From the NCBI GenBank assembly GCA_030770545.1, contig CM061102.1, positions 14,686,501 through 14,750,500 on the forward strand: DNA of 64,000 bases. The letters run 5' to 3'. The notes beneath the pieces were generated by a model, which saw nothing but the letters and a program-made list of their open reading frames with translations, was not told where the DNA came from and made no database searches. Each line of letters opens with the position of its first letter. Positions within the stretch are counted from its first letter, which is position 1. Source of the stretch: Macropodus opercularis (taxonomy: Eukaryota > Chordata > Actinopteri > Anabantiformes > Osphronemidae). Positions 1 through 14,163 of this stretch are shown piece by piece. Both the position numbers and the translations under genes were made by a program.

Positions 1-1968
1 GAATAAGTAACAGTAAAATGCAGGAAAAAATGCTAAACAACAGTTCTATCTTGAAGTATTGGAACGGCAGGCCGATTCGTTTGTGTTTGCCCTACAATAA
101 AAAAAATTAAACAGAGCCAATACAACAGCAAACACAATGCAACTATTTAAAGTGTGTGATAGAAAAAAGAAATAAACCACTAGTGTACTGAGCTACATTC
201 ACAGAATGAGTCTGGTCAATCTTTGCACCCTCTTATGAAGAGAGGGCCTGTCTCTGTTTAGGCGGTGGAGCATGGTCATGTGGGCTTTGCACTGCTTATA
301 GTTTAGCCACCGTGTTGCCTTACTTGGAGACCGTTTTGGCCATTAACACTTTTCTTTCCCCAGAAAGCATCTAGGGAGTTTTTGGCATATACAGTAAAGG
401 GGAAGTATTGCAGTTTGTCAGTGAATGTTCTCCCCTGTGACTGTGACTGGGGCAGAAACAATCAATGTACCCATTTTCTTTTGTTTTTGGATAATTTCTA
501 TACTATAAATATTATATTTTTTTAAAGTTTAATTGTATGTTATCAAAACATGCATGCAGAAGTATGATTTCATTACATTAATTTTTTCAGCTTCTCTTTT
601 TAACAAACTATATGAATTACTGTAGAATAGAAGTAGAATTTTCCTAGAAAACCATGGAAACAGACTAATGGTGCCATTAGTTTGTTATTTTCCAATGGCA
701 AATTGGTATATTGTCTGCAGTTATCCCAGTATGGCCTTCTCTACCAAATCATGCAGCTCTAATCATACAGTAATCCACAATGGGATAAATACAAGGTTTA
801 CAAGTGCAAGTAGAAAATTGCTCTGTAAGTCATGTCACACTGTCCAACGCTAAATGTTTCCACTACATTCTTTCTACTGTTATACTGTCTCAGCAACATA
901 ACTGGTAGTCTGAGATTTTTCTGTGAGGTTTCTGGACATTTGTTGGCTATGTTTTTTTTTTTTTCCCCCTTCAGTCCCGTCCTGTACTCACCCTGCCCTG
1001 TCACTCTCACCTTGACCACACCACTTCACTCACCCAGTTCTCACATGGTCCCACACATACACACACTCTGCTCAGGTGAGCCGTTTCATCTGAATTTAAT
1101 TACTCACACCAGCTCATGCTTGTGCCCTTACCCTGTCAGTAATGTGGTCAATCAGCACTCCACAAACTCTCACTCCCTGCCAGTTTGTGTTCTTGGTTCA
1201 CTACAACCACTTTGTCTACCCTGATTCTTTGACACGTTTTGGACCTGTTCTTCACCTTCCGTCTGCCTTTTCCTGCACAGTATTGTTGAATCTTTGTTAT
1301 TTGGTACTTATTGGACTGATTACTAGAGCCGACCCCTTCTGTCTGAATTGACAAGGAATTAGCCCATAATTTCATTAGGATTCTGATTGTTAACCGTGAT
1401 TTTGTTACTTTCTGTCCACCAATTTTCATTTGAGTCACCTTTGTCAGTTTTCCAAGAGTAGGTGTATAATAACCACATCTACTGTAAATAATAAGCCTGA
1501 TATGATCAACAAAATTCTATGTGTAAGAGGCTGTATAACCTTTACTACTATCACCCTTGCTGTCTTACCAGTCAGACCAAAGCCTAATGGTTGGCCTGAA
1601 GTTCAGTGAGCCATAAGGAAGCTATAGACTATAATGATCACTCATTAAAAAAGGCATAGAAAATATGAAGCTAGACAAGCTATAAAAAGAACTTTCCACC
1701 ACAAGTTGATGAAAAGTAGAAAGGTTACACTGACACACTCCTTGTACCTGAGGCCACTGGCACAAACAAGCAGTAACACTTCAGCAAACCATTTAAACAG
1801 CTCTACCGAACAACGCTTCGCTCTATCGCCAGCAAACTGTTTGCCAATCACATATCAGCAGACAATCTCAAGCTATTCTTTCAGCTTTGACAAGCCTGAC
1901 AATCTGTCAATTGCGTGTAATTCCTTCAAAAAAAGCTTCATGATAATAGCATTTTACTAATAGAACTA
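1..1968. other. Intronic DNA without a supported gene
   Basis: No coding exon, RNA gene or clear mobile element was recognised. Four TACAGTA/TACTGTA heptamers occur (390, 618, 766, 1480). The CT-rich stretch from about 970 to 1440 has the feel of an old LTR or other dispersed repeat, but no boundaries could be fixed. Confidence 0.6.
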
Positions 1969-2345
1969 GGGCGGCACGGTGGTGTGGTGGTTAGCGCTGT
2001 CGCCTCACAGCAAGAAGGTCCCGGGTTCGATTCCCGGAGGCGACCGGGGGCCTTTCTGTGTGGAGTTTGCATGTTCTCCCCGTGTCTGCGTGGGTTTTCT
2101 CCGGGGTCTCCGGTTTCCTCCCACAGTCCAAAGACATGCAGTTAGGTCAATTGGAAAAAGATGCGTAAATTGCCCATAGGTGTGAGTGTGTGTATGACTG
2201 TGACTTGTGTGTCTATATATGTGGCCCTGCGATGGATTGGCGATCTGTCCAGGGTGTACCCTGCCTCTCGCCCAAAGCCAGCTGGGATAGGCTCCAGCAC
2301 GCCCGCGACCCCTTCGGGGAAAAGCGGAAGAAGATGGATGGATGG
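1969..2345 (+). mobile_element. Full-length tRNA-derived SINE with target-site duplications
   Basis: A non-autonomous retroposon of the kind widespread in spiny-rayed fishes. The head is tRNA-like: a box A-like tggttagcgctg (about 1988-1999) and a strong box B ggttcgattcc (2024-2034), which together form an internal RNA polymerase III promoter. The body carries the familiar gtttgcatgttctccccgtg and gggttttctccgg segments. The tail carries ctgcctctcgcccaaagcca and gctgggataggctccagc and ends in a short atgg repeat. The 13-base duplication actaatagaacta lies directly on both sides (1956-1968 and 2346-2358), so both ends are exact and the copy is fairly young. It is in the same orientation as the host gene. 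Confidence 0.9.
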
Positions 2346-2358
2346 ACTAATAGAACTA

Positions 2359-3059
2359 AAACAGCGCTTATTGTGGCTCCCAATAATGTCAAGCATTTGC
2401 TTCTGTGGCACCAAGATAGTAGAATGCGCTTCCACAAGAGTCAAGGACTACAATAACGACAAAAAAAACCCCAAAAACCAACAACTTCTCAAAACAGGAC
2501 GCTTTTTCCTATCAGTCTTGAAAGAGAAGACAGTAGGAACATATTGATGCTAGACGTTTGCCTTCGACTGTTATATGTGATATACATATCTATCGTGATT
2601 TACTTTTACTTATTCTTACTTTTTGTATATAAGCTCTATATAAGGAGTGATGTAAGAACAAACTGTCATGCAAATCTGTCATTATCTCAGTGAAAGTCTC
2701 AAGATGTCACAGTAGTCCTCATTAACGATAAAACTATGTCTGCTGTTATGGTGTCCGGTTCTTTACAGAAATGGAGGAAACCCACAAGGTGTGAATTTGG
2801 GACACTCAGTAGAACACTGAGAGAGAGAATCCTGAAAGTGAAAAACTCTTAATATTGCAAAATACCAATGCTCTTGGTCGTTGTATGACCTGCCTGAACA
2901 TTTTATTTTTGTGTTGTGAAATGCTAGATTGCAAAGTCTCAATTTTTAGGAAGTCTGCACCTAGTATAATAGCTTAAAGGAACATTTAATCTCGACATGT
3001 GTAATGTTCCCTGACTGCAGTGTGGTAGAAGAGGTGTTTTGTAACTCAGGCTTTACTGG
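2359..3059. other. Intronic DNA, nothing recognised
   Basis: Unique-looking AT-rich sequence between the SINE and the L1-type fragment. No exon, RNA gene or repeat boundary was seen. Confidence 0.5.
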
Positions 3060-3640
3060 CAACACTGGTGATTTTGTGCAGTTGGTAGAATATTCAGAAA
3101 GAGCTGTGGAGTTGTCCATAAGACATACGTAGGTGTAGGGAGATAAATTTGCAGATTTATGAGAAACAGTATTACTTCATCAGCATATAGACTTATTTTG
3201 TGATGTGCATTTTTGTTGTTATTCAAGTAATTTCTTTGTTTTGTCTAATTGCTGCAGCTAATGGACCGATGAAGATTGCAAAGAATGAGGGGGAGAGTGG
3301 GCAACCCTGTCTGGTCCCTCTGTGCAGACTGAACCTTGGGGAGGTTTGACCATTTGTTCTAACTGCAGCATTTCCCTAACTGTGTAATATTTGGATTTAG
3401 TCTGTGAAGGAATTTCCCAACTCCAAAGTTATATTGTGTGGCTTTGCAGTTTTCTTTATAGTTGCCTTTTATGGGTGGTAGCATAATTTAGTTGATTAGG
3501 CTGTGCATCTTGTTTGTTGACCTTTAATAATCCCTGTTTGATCAGAGTGAATTAAATATGGTAATCTCTGGGCAAGTGCTTTGCAAATGTTTTTCATGTT
3601 TACATTTATTGCTTAATTGAGTCTGTAACTCGATGGAGTT
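3060..3640 (-). mobile_element. Decayed L1-type LINE fragment, reverse transcriptase region
   Basis: Read on the minus strand, about 3250-3345 translates as LHRGTRQGCPLSP, the conserved L1-clade RT block, preceded by a piece resembling NGQTSPRFSL. Further along, about 3120-3190, it reads HKISLYADEVILFL, which aligns with the YADD polymerase box. The last Asp of that box is Glu here. Frameshifts separate the blocks, so no long ORF survives. The flanks (about 3500-3640) still resemble the palm upstream part but fade out. The fragment is old, inactive and antisense to the host gene. Its ends are estimates; the RT identity is firm. Confidence 0.75.
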
Positions 3641-6600
3641 GTTAAGTGCTGAATTTTGGAGCAAGCTTATGACGGCCAAATACAGGTTTGGGAGTAAACT
3701 GTGTTGAGCGATTGTTTTGTAAAAACTGTGTTCTCTGGGAGAATGATCATGATAATTCATTTTGTCTAGATATTCAGCTTTCAAGCTTGATCGTTTCCAG
3801 GTTCACTTCATGTTTAGTTATCAGTTTTCTAGCGCGCTGTGAACAAAAGTATTTCATTTGCTTTCTGCCTCAACCTTTTACTTGCTTCTTCTGTTGAAAT
3901 TTGTGCAACTTCACACTGTGCAGTGTGGTGGAGTTTCATATATTTTCACATTGTAAGACGTGTGTATGTGTCTCACGTCCTTGGAAAGGTTTAGCAGACA
4001 TGGAAAGGTCTGCGCTTTTCTACCTTATGGAATATTGCCTTGGTCAAAAGGATGTTGAACAAATAATAATTTATCTGGAACTAACTATTAAGTATTTCTT
4101 TTACTGATGTATTCAGCTGATCTGCTGTAGTCTACCCCCCCCCCTTTTTTTTTTTAACTGTAGAAGCCATATTTCCCTTTTTAAATATGATATGCTTAAT
4201 AAGCTACTGCTCTGTCGGTGAAACACAAGCAATGTTCATGTTTAGTAATTGTGTGTTCGATATACACACATCCTCGCTATCTACATCCGACTTGAGATAG
4301 CCGCTTTCTCATTCTCGCTTACTGTAGCAATGGTGCAATGGAATAAGCCAGGATGTGTTTAGTAGATTTAGTCAAGTCAGGATGTTTCACTTATCCTGGA
4401 TATCTTAATTCTACCTCTACTGCTCTGGAGTTACTGTATACTCTTGGACTTCCTTCGAGGTAAACACACAATCATATCTGCTTCTGGTGGTGTAGTGCTT
4501 AGGACTGTTGGGTAACCTGAGGTACCTTTCTGTGTTTCTTTGAATGTTTTCTGTGTGTTAACGTAGGTTCCTTCTTAAGAGTTCATCAATGGTGACCAGA
4601 TTGTTCTACATTTTGTGGGATTGAAGAGATATACTGTTTTCTTTTTGTTTTTTTTTTTACAATAGCCAGACAATATTCTTTGAGAACACTGATGGACTTG
4701 AGGTGACGGAGATGACTGACCGAGTTCCTTGTGGAGTACTTTCACCAAGGCCAAAGAATCCAAACTTCCATATCTTTGCTTTATTGACTCCAGGATATTT
4801 GCAAGTCTGCTTCAGGAGAAGAATTTGAATATTGAATATTTGAATTTTATGTCTGAGACCAAACTACTGACCATCCTCAAAGCACAGATGACTTACATTG
4901 TGCCCTGTCACTGAGTGCCTCACCACGTCTTAAAACTGTGTGTGATCCTTTTATTTCAAGAAATCAGGGTCCACCTCTCTTCCCTATCCCAGAGCCTTAA
5001 GGATTAAGCGGTGAGATGTTGGGTGAGTTAGTTTGGACTGCCATGTTTTGCAGAAGGACTCACCTTTGCTTTTACAACGTCACCTCATCCTCAGATATTT
5101 TCCGTCTTATTATAGCAGTCTAAAGTTGATCAGGATCAGTCCTCTCTCCTTGTACTCTTTCTCAGTAGCACACACTTAGTACAGTTTCAGTTTCATTTGT
5201 ATTATTATCATCTCCCCAGAAGTATGTTAACATACCAAGATGTCTTCTCAGCACAAAATGTACTGTACTCTCTTATACTAATACTGACAAGTAAATTCAA
5301 AATACATAAACAAAGATGCTTCCTCAGTACCACTCAGATCATATGATCACCTCACTGAGACAAAAGGATCATAATGCTAGAGGACAGAACGCAAAGAAAT
5401 GGACCATACAAGTACGGGGTAATGTGAAGGCCACAGCAAGGAGCGAAGAGCATATGGTCAACTGCCCTGACAAGCATAGATGGCTAACCTTCAACTCAAT
5501 GAAGTGAAGAGAGCAGAGGGGTTCTAATTTAAGAGGAAAAAACTGATCCAGGGACACTCACCAAATACCCAGTGGAAAAAAGGAAACAAGGCAAGAGAAA
5601 GTGAATATGAGCGATACTTCCATTAAGGCTTTTTTTTTTGGACCCATTAAATGCAACTGGGCCATGCCATTGTCTCAGTTTATTTTAGATGAGTCTTTCA
5701 TCCACTTGATAAATGGGAAGATGGAAATCTGAATGGCCGTGGCAGGCAAAAGCAGATACATACTGATTAAATGTGAACACAATTTGCAGGAAATATCAAA
5801 TTGTAATGGACAGGTGTGGAAGTGGGGTAAATAACATAACAGCGGCATAACAGAGTCACCAGGCAATAATGATTTAGTGTTGTCAACAGGGTAACAGCCA
5901 GAATAAGCGCTAATCCAGAGCAGAATTAGTTGACAAATTGCAATTTCTTTTTTCTGCCCACACCTCTTTAGTGTCTTCAGGCTGCACTGATCCCATTTTA
6001 TTTTGAGCCATATTTTAGGTATTTAGCTCTAGTTTGGCCACCTCATAAAGGTCATGCTAATGGTTTCAAGCCTTGGTACAGTCGAACATACATATTGTGT
6101 GGCATTTTCCCAAAGCAAGTTCCGATGCATTGCCTTCAGGTGAATTTATTTGCATACCACTGTGACTATAAGTTATTTTTATATTAACAGTCTTTATCTA
6201 ATTAGCACCTGTCAGTATTTGACAAGTAGCAGATTGGTAACCTTGTAGTACTTCACTAAGAGGAAGTTTTTCAGAACAGCATGAAAACTAACTCGTTCAT
6301 ACTCATACTTTTTTCTCATCCCTACAAGTGTGATCTTATTTTGATAGTATTGCAATCCAGCCAATCAGAGGATTTTTTATTTTTCTTCTATATAGCCACT
6401 ATGCTACCAATGTTCATAGTTCAATGAACAATCAATCTCATCATCACTACTAATGTGATGCTGAACATTCCATCACTGAACAATAAAAGTTTAAACCAAG
6501 CAATGCCAAGACATCATTATTGAATATTTGTTGGGATAAAAGTCAGTAGTAGCGAGGTTACAGCAACAATACCTAGCGTTAACCCAGTGACACACAGTAT

Positions 6601-9600
6601 CTCACGGTAAACAGAGGGATTTGTTAATTTTGATCCAACAGATATGGATTTAGGTAAGTGTATCATATTCTATAACGATACCTTATATCACTGAATAAAT
6701 CCAGCAGTAATGAATGAGAGATGACAGTGTAGTAATTAGTCATTTCGATGTGTCATGTCACCAGAGGAAAAGCCCTTGTGAATGTTCTCAAAGACCCAAA
6801 GATGAATCAGACATCTTTGAAACAAATGCTTTAGGAAAACTATGCAACCTCTGCCTTTAACAAATACTATACATCACTGCCCAGCAAGTAATGGCCCTCA
6901 AATTTACTAAACGTCAATAATCAATATTGATCAATATATTACTTGAAGTAAAAGTGAGAGGGTAATTATGGTTCACTTACTTTACCTAAGACAAAGATGT
7001 TTTAAACATTTAATATATATATATATATAGCAAGGGCTGGATGATAGTCTTCACAATCTTGCAATAATGTAGTGGCACAACTTGTGCAGGATGAGCCCAG
7101 TGTCAGTACCAGAGGTATCACATGAATATTGAGACTGCGGACATTTAACCTTCTACCGACTGTCCAGTGTCCCTTACTTGGCATTGAGAATAATGAGAAT
7201 CATAAAAAGCAGACTGTTGACAGTGACCTCTTTGACTCTGAACTAAATTTGCAGCCATCAAGTGGAGACAGCACACTTGGCTTCTGTGGTCGCAGCTATC
7301 ATGGCTGTAACGGTTTAATTACAGGGCTGAGAACCAGCAAGTGTACATTGACATGAATTGTTATTAATAGAAGATACAGTGCATTTCGCTATGCTTTTCT
7401 TGCAATGTATATATTGTACAACAGACATCGCAGTCTTGTTTATCATTGTTCAAATTTTAAGTTCTTTTAAACATTCATTTAATTGTCTTAATAAAGTCTT
7501 ATTTCCATGTTTGGCCTTTAATTCTTGAATTAAATTCTTGTTTTGTTTTGATATGTTTTTGTTTTTTTGTTTGATATACTGTTATCCGCTTAACTTCCTT
7601 TGATGAAACCAGCTAATTTATGTTACAAGAGGCAGAGACAGAGAAGAGACTCCTGTAGTGTTCACTGGTCAAAGGTCTTCAGTTTTACCCCAAGAGTTTG
7701 TAATTTCCTTTGTCCATGCCTGCTAATGTAACTTTAATGTTTTTGACTTGCAGGTCATGCTCGGTATCTTATTGATAATCACCTTTTTGGTCTTTATGCA
7801 GAAACAAATGTGTTTTGTTGCTTAAAATGTATGCATTTATTATTAAATACTGTGTTTTAAGGACATGTAACGCTTAGTGCTATATGTTATAAATAATAGA
7901 TAGTGTATCAAATTGGGAAGGAGGCACCGATAGTATGGTAATTTTGTGACATATAAAAACCTCTGGCAAGGTGCCCCAATGGATTAATACTTAAACAAGT
8001 ACGAAAGTGCTTAAATGAATTATTGGCTGTGCCTTGGTTGTGGCCCTGTAGATATACGTAGAGCTCACGTTGGAGGGAAATCTATACCTGTGATAGAGCA
8101 CAGGGTCAATGATGTTGTTCTCCACACAGTGTGTTGTGCACATCTGTCTACGTCACAGGTGGCACATTTGCCTGCATGGCAAATAAAATTGAATACTTCC
8201 TGACCACGGTAGTACATCTGATAAAATTATCTCAGGAACAAGGGCAATGCCACCTTCAGGACGTGTGATAGTGGTCTGACTCCTGTTCACTTTTTGGGAC
8301 AGTCTGCATCCTACTCTAAATTCGTACACTTGTCTCACTGTACGTGAAGTGAGCTGTGTCACTTTAAATCAGTGCGATGCTACCAGGCCCAGGATATGAG
8401 ACAGTGATTTCTTCAAAAGAGCTTTGCAATCTTGATGTTTCAACTACTGTATAGAGAAGAGTTTTTTTGTTGTTGTTTTTTAAACCAGTGTCAGATAACA
8501 TTGCTCTGTAATTTATAGCCTAGGTTACTTTGGAACAATAAACCTTTTAGTAATACTATCAGCAAAAACAGCAAAAGTGTGAAACTAACGAAATAAACAA
8601 AAAAAGACTTTTGTGAGTCATAACAGACAAAATGTACTGTAGCACATTTAATATTCAATATTCTGTCTGTGACATTCTTTAATACCTATGTAGTCGACTT
8701 CAGATTCAGACTAGATTTGCAGAGTCACCATTTAGAAAGCATGAGACCTCTGAGTGATGCATATCCAAATCAATGTACATGCTCTCATCGATTGGTATAC
8801 AAAGTTATTACGTCTGACCAGGGATTGGAGTGGAGGCTACAAGAGATTACTGTGTGTTTGAGAGGCAGTAAACCTGATGCTGTATACATAATCTCTTTAT
8901 CAGAAGGATGGATTTCATCTATCGGACAAGTGGTCAGTTTAATTGTGGCTACAATAATAAATTCGACAATATTACACAGCAGACTTAGGGAAAAGGTTAT
9001 GGTTTAAATTTAAATTCAATGCAACTTTGATAATGTTTTCAAACTGTAAATTTATAATGTTTAGCAATTCTTAAAGAACCCCTATTGTGATTTTTCTAGC
9101 TGTGCCATGTGGATCGTCTCACAGTTGGATGAGCTAGTTAGTTGTGATGTTTGGACAGAACCTGGTATTTGGTATTATTTCTATAAAATAAATGGGTGAA
9201 GAACAGTTCCAATCAAAATTGTATCTAAGTGTTTGAAGATAACACTGGTACACAAGTCGCTTAAAAATACACAGTGGCTTTGGTTTGCCCTTCATCTTTA
9301 GCCTTCATCCACACTCGTAGCTGCAAAGTGTAATTAATTAGTGCCATTAATTACATTTTTGTGTGGATAAAAGCGATGGAGATTTGTAAAGATTTGATAA
9401 GTAAGACAGATAAGAGCAGGGGATAAGGTAAAGATTTATAGTTTATATGTTTTGGGATGGTAAGGGTACTCCTTATCTAAGCAACACAGGGTTTTAAAGT
9501 AATCAACAATGATTTAGTGTGAGTAAAATCAAAGGCCTTTATCTGCATGAAATGCCACAGATTTAATGGGGATAAATGTGCTGATGAGGTGAACAGTCGA

Positions 9601-12600
9601 TCTTAATACATTCAGAATAGAAGTACTGTTTGTACTTTTTTGTTTAGAACATTATATATATTTATGATGATATTTGAAGTGAAATATGGAAAGGAGATTT
9701 AAAAAAACGTTTATTTTGAAACTTTGCCGAGTTAGACTATCGTTTTCAGCTGCCTTATCGGTTTGTTTGAAACCCAATTTCCACTCTTGGAATGGTTGCG
9801 CTTGGTAGCGGATGCTTAAATTTTTGATAACTGTGCACACACACTGTGCTGGAATCATGCCTCCATCAACTGTGGCTTGTCTGTAGTAGTAGTATTGATT
9901 TCCAGGCCAGTTATGAGCTGGGTTTGAAGCCACCTCTGGAGTTTTATAGAAACATGATAAACATCATCAATCTTTTTGTACAGCTTTCAGTAGTTGGCAG
10001 ATGGTTCATAGCCTTTTAGTCCATTGGGATTTAGTATCTCATACGTCCCATAAACTGAACCATACGTGGCAGTAGTGGATCAGTGGATCTAGTCAGATTC
10101 CTGGCTCTTCTTTCACCAAGACACCGAACACCTACAGTAAGTCAAGCAGCATAGCAGCTCTGCCACTGGTGTGTTTGTGCATTGATCATACAGACTGTAC
10201 ATATGCATATTATAAAAACTGGGTTTGTGCCAACATAATAATCTAAAATAACGTACAGCAGGTTTAGACATATAGAAATAAGAAATAAACACATTTTGAT
10301 GTAATGCGGCCATTTTAAAAATTCCAAAACAAAATTGTTTGATGAAAATGTCCTCAACACTTCTTATGTAACCCTGTCTGCCTGTCTGTTTGTTCATTAA
10401 AAAATGTGATTCATAGTTTTTTTTCTTTCTCTGAAAGCTAAAATTAAACGAATGCAAGCATCAAAGCATTCTATTAAACTGGTATGCAACATAATCTACA
10501 ATAAAAACTGAATTGAAATGTGACAAGACATTCATTTTATTTATCTATTGAAAAGGATTGGGTTGAACCTGTCACTACTGAACAATCAGCCATGTTCTGG
10601 GTTATTTTTGTTTGTGTGGATGAGCAGTTTGTGTTCAAGAAGACAAATCACTAATACGAAACCTGTAATTGTGTTGATGAGACATGAGGGTGCTTGTACT
10701 TTTATCTGTGTGTATATACTGTATGTGCTGCTGGACACGGAATGTGCAGCTTTCTGTTTTATTGTTCCTAGCTGCTGTATATCCTCTGGATTAACAACCT
10801 CCAGGATAAAATTAAGAAGCCACTTACTGGGAGGCAGAGAGCTTTCAGTTAAATATCACCTCATTAAAGGAGCCACAGAGTATCTCACCCAATTTGGCTG
10901 CAGATGCTCCGGCAACGGAGAGTCAGTGAATACAAAACACAGAGTGATGACATCAAATTTAATTCATGAAAGAAGATGTAAAGATCGTGTGTTTTCGACA
11001 CAAGTTTGCAATAACTAAGCTGCATTTTAAATGAATGGACTCTTTGTTATCGACCATAAAACAAGTGGCTCCTTTGCTCTCAGTGTTCTTGTAATTTAGA
11101 CTCCAGATTTCTGTATTACAAAAGCAGAGAGCGTTTTGTTCGCTAGCCTTTCAAGTCCATAAGCACTGGAGCATGATGTGTCTCCTGCATCATGGTGTGT
11201 TCACTGCTTCACCAAACTTGCATGCCTGAAATCCTTTTTTTTTTTTTTTTTTTTTTCACTCAGTACATCCGAAAACTTGGCCAGCTGTGTTCTTATTGGC
11301 AGTCTGCTCTTATTCAGGACAATTACCCTAACATCAGTGAGTTGACACAAGCCCTAATTAGCCATGAGAAGTCAAGTCAGACTGCTCACACATTGGTGCC
11401 CCTCTCTAGCAATAACATAGACCACTTTTCTACTCTTGTCAGTCCAGAAGAAGAATATATATATATATATAGCTCATTGAACGTGCCATGATAGTTCACT
11501 CATAGTAAAATCACCAAAAAAAAACATTTATTATCTTTTCATGTGCCTTTAATCTTTTTCACTAGTTATTTAAAAGTAATATGTTCAGTTTTTAATAAAT
11601 TAATTATGCTGGCCACCTTCATATTACTCTCACCATGTGTCCTGTGTCACACAACTGAATAATGCCTGTGACAATACAATCTGACTTGAATCTGCTGATC
11701 CCTTCTGTTGTAGTGATGTTTCAGAACGCAACGTACACAAAGATCATTCCAGTGTGACTCTATTTCAGTTAAAAGCAGATCAAAGTGGCTAAGTTACACA
11801 GGCCTTTTTTTTTCTTTACCTGTTTTCATTCTTGTGCCATTTGTTCTGCGTTTCCTGCTCTGTATAATGTTTCAGGTTTTCTTTTCATCATCCGCTAACG
11901 TGCAGGTCTATATGAGTTCTTTTTTTTTGCTCAGTTATTGTTGTTGTCGCTGCTCAAGCTATTGATGCTGTTCTTGTTTTTGTTCCAGGGAAGAAAAAAA
12001 AAACAAAAAACAGAAACACAGATGTGACATAACAAAGACTCCTCTCTTTAGAACAGCATGCAATGCAACACTAAAGCAGGACAAGTTTCACCACCCAGAG
12101 TTGAATTATGCTAGTTCACTTGAAAAATAATAATGTCTTTAATATACAGTAAATTCTCTGGTAGTACAGATAAGCCTGTCTGACAAATGCTCACTCAACA
12201 GTTCTACCGTATAAGCAAAGTGGTCAGGTTGAAATTAAAATAAAATAATTGAATGACCAACACACTGTACTTAATGAAAGCACTATAAATATTTGCAGCA
12301 CTTTCAGTTTGCTACTATGTTTCAGCCACAGCAGCGTGAAATAAGGAATGAAAGGAAAATAGCTTGAATAGAGAACATCTGGTTCAATCATTCAGTGTCT
12401 TACCTTAAGCAGCTCTATTATCGCTGATAATGTGTTTTGTGCACAGTGGGGGAAATCAGGTGCACAGACATATTTAGTTTTTATATTACGTATTGATTTA
12501 AACTTGCACTTTTATTCGTTAGTGTGTGTTTGTAAAGTCACTCAGTAATTGAAAACAATGTGAAAAAGTTCTAAAAATGAGGGATTTGATTAGCTTGAAC

Positions 12601-13150
12601 ATGGTTGGGTAATTACAAGGTAATTCCAATACTTGGAATGGTAATTTTGGGCTTGGAGTTATGAACAGGATGTGTTGCATGTCAATGCAGGTCTGGATTT
12701 GTGCATCCACAGTACAAACACACAGTTCAGGGGCATCAGAAGAAAATAGATTTTAAAATACGCTTTGATACGGAGTATTGCACAGCCCATGAAGTCTGAA
12801 ATTATTAATATGACTACTAAAAAACACAAATGAAACACATGTGATGATTTTAAGGGGACTACTCTGATTATGGGGGTGAAGACTAAAGAGAAGAAGTTAA
12901 ACCATGGGCTAGCCATGATTAAGCCACTGGAAGTCATAAACATCTCCTCTACACTGTCATTATATAGAGTATGGTGAATTACAGCCATCTGCCGTTATGA
13001 GAATCGGATATGATTGGATATGAAAATATCAATTATGTTTTACTCTACAGTACCAGAATCGTGTTACAGCAATTGGACACAAGCGTGCCTAATTAATTTC
13101 AGGTTATATTGAATGGTTGCACAAACTAACTTGAATGAATGTGTAAGGTC
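3641..13150. other. Intronic DNA, no gene recognised
   Basis: Long AT-rich stretch without a recognisable exon, RNA gene or assignable transposon. It holds a (TA)n run (7011-7029), a T-tract (11226-11256), an (AT)n run (11455-11471) and A-rich runs near 12000. It also holds nine TACAGTA/TACTGTA heptamers (4320, 4432, 5261, 8445, 8635, 10133, 10717, 12145, 13046). The longest ORF here (10548-11018 +, 156 codons) has no domain I recognise and is within what chance allows. Confidence 0.5.
11226..11256. repeat. Poly-T tract
   Basis: An almost pure T run of about 30 bases. It could be the remnant of a retroposon tail in minus orientation, but no element body was recognised next to it. Confidence 0.8.
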
Positions 13151-14121
13151 TGATGGAAATTCATTCCGTCATTTAATCTGCTGTTGCTGATCCTCCGGTG
13201 GATTGAAAGAAAATGATGTGTACATACAGAACAACACAAAGGCTCGGGTGTATTGGGTTCTCTCTGCCAGACGTCCCCTCATCAATCTTACTGCGGAAGG
13301 CTCGTACAAGGAGCCAGCTGGGCCCGTTCTGAGGCTGCAATGCTTGACAGCTTAAATGGAACACCAGGCACGGTGTCCACTTGGTGACAGAGTAAATGAC
13401 ATTCTGGGGCCCGCCCATGTGCCACGGAAAGACGCACCTCAGCCACCTGTGTCACAGTGAGCACCGGATGCCAGGTCTGGTATTAACTCATACTCCAAGG
13501 TAGGTTTTTAAGGGAGGGGGATGAGGTTGACTTGTGCTATGCACAAACAAAAGGGCAGTTTTTTCATTTTTCCTTTCCACTAAGCTGTTTTGCTGATCTA
13601 AAACAATGATAGTCGCCAATACAGCATATTCAGAGTCAGAGCTCAAGCGAGTTGCTGTTTTTCTTTAAGTGTAATAAGCAGCTCTTATAGTGGAGAGGTC
13701 TGTTACCTATGGAGGGGGTACTGGATTCCAAAATGACATTCTTTTTTCATGTTTTTTTGTTTCCCTGTGCAACAAAGGGAAAACAGTATTAAAATGACTG
13801 ACAAGTCTCCAGCCAGATGCTCCGCAGACTGAGCCTCACACATGGTGAACTCAGCAGCAGCCGCCTAATCCAAACCTTAACCAAACACGGAAGAGAAGAT
13901 GCTTCCGAAAAGCCTCACAGCAGGACTGAATAGATTTTGCCAAGAAGCCCGCTGCAGATTTTGTATTATTCCAATTAAAGATGAGTTAAATACATATTTT
14001 TTATCAAGCCACCGTTGTACATGTCAGTGGGGCTCTCTTTAGGCTGTGTGTAACTGTTTCAGGAATAGGATTTTTAAATTTCTCCCCACCCATCCACAAC
14101 ATGATGAAAGAGAACAAGACT

Positions 14122-14163
14122 CTGTGTGTGTGTGTGTGTGTGGGTGTGTGTGTGGGTGTGTGG
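14122..14163. repeat. (TG)n microsatellite
   Basis: Alternating TG with three GG interruptions, about 42 bases. It is likely to vary in length between individuals. Confidence 0.9.

Noticed and set aside
970..1440. CT-rich stretch resembling a fish LTR or dispersed repeat
   Set aside because: Only a vague resemblance; no terminal tg...ca ends, target duplication or second copy could be fixed.
10548..11018. 156-codon plus-strand ORF
   Set aside because: The expected number by chance is about 0.2 in a window of this size; no domain, splice signal or other support.
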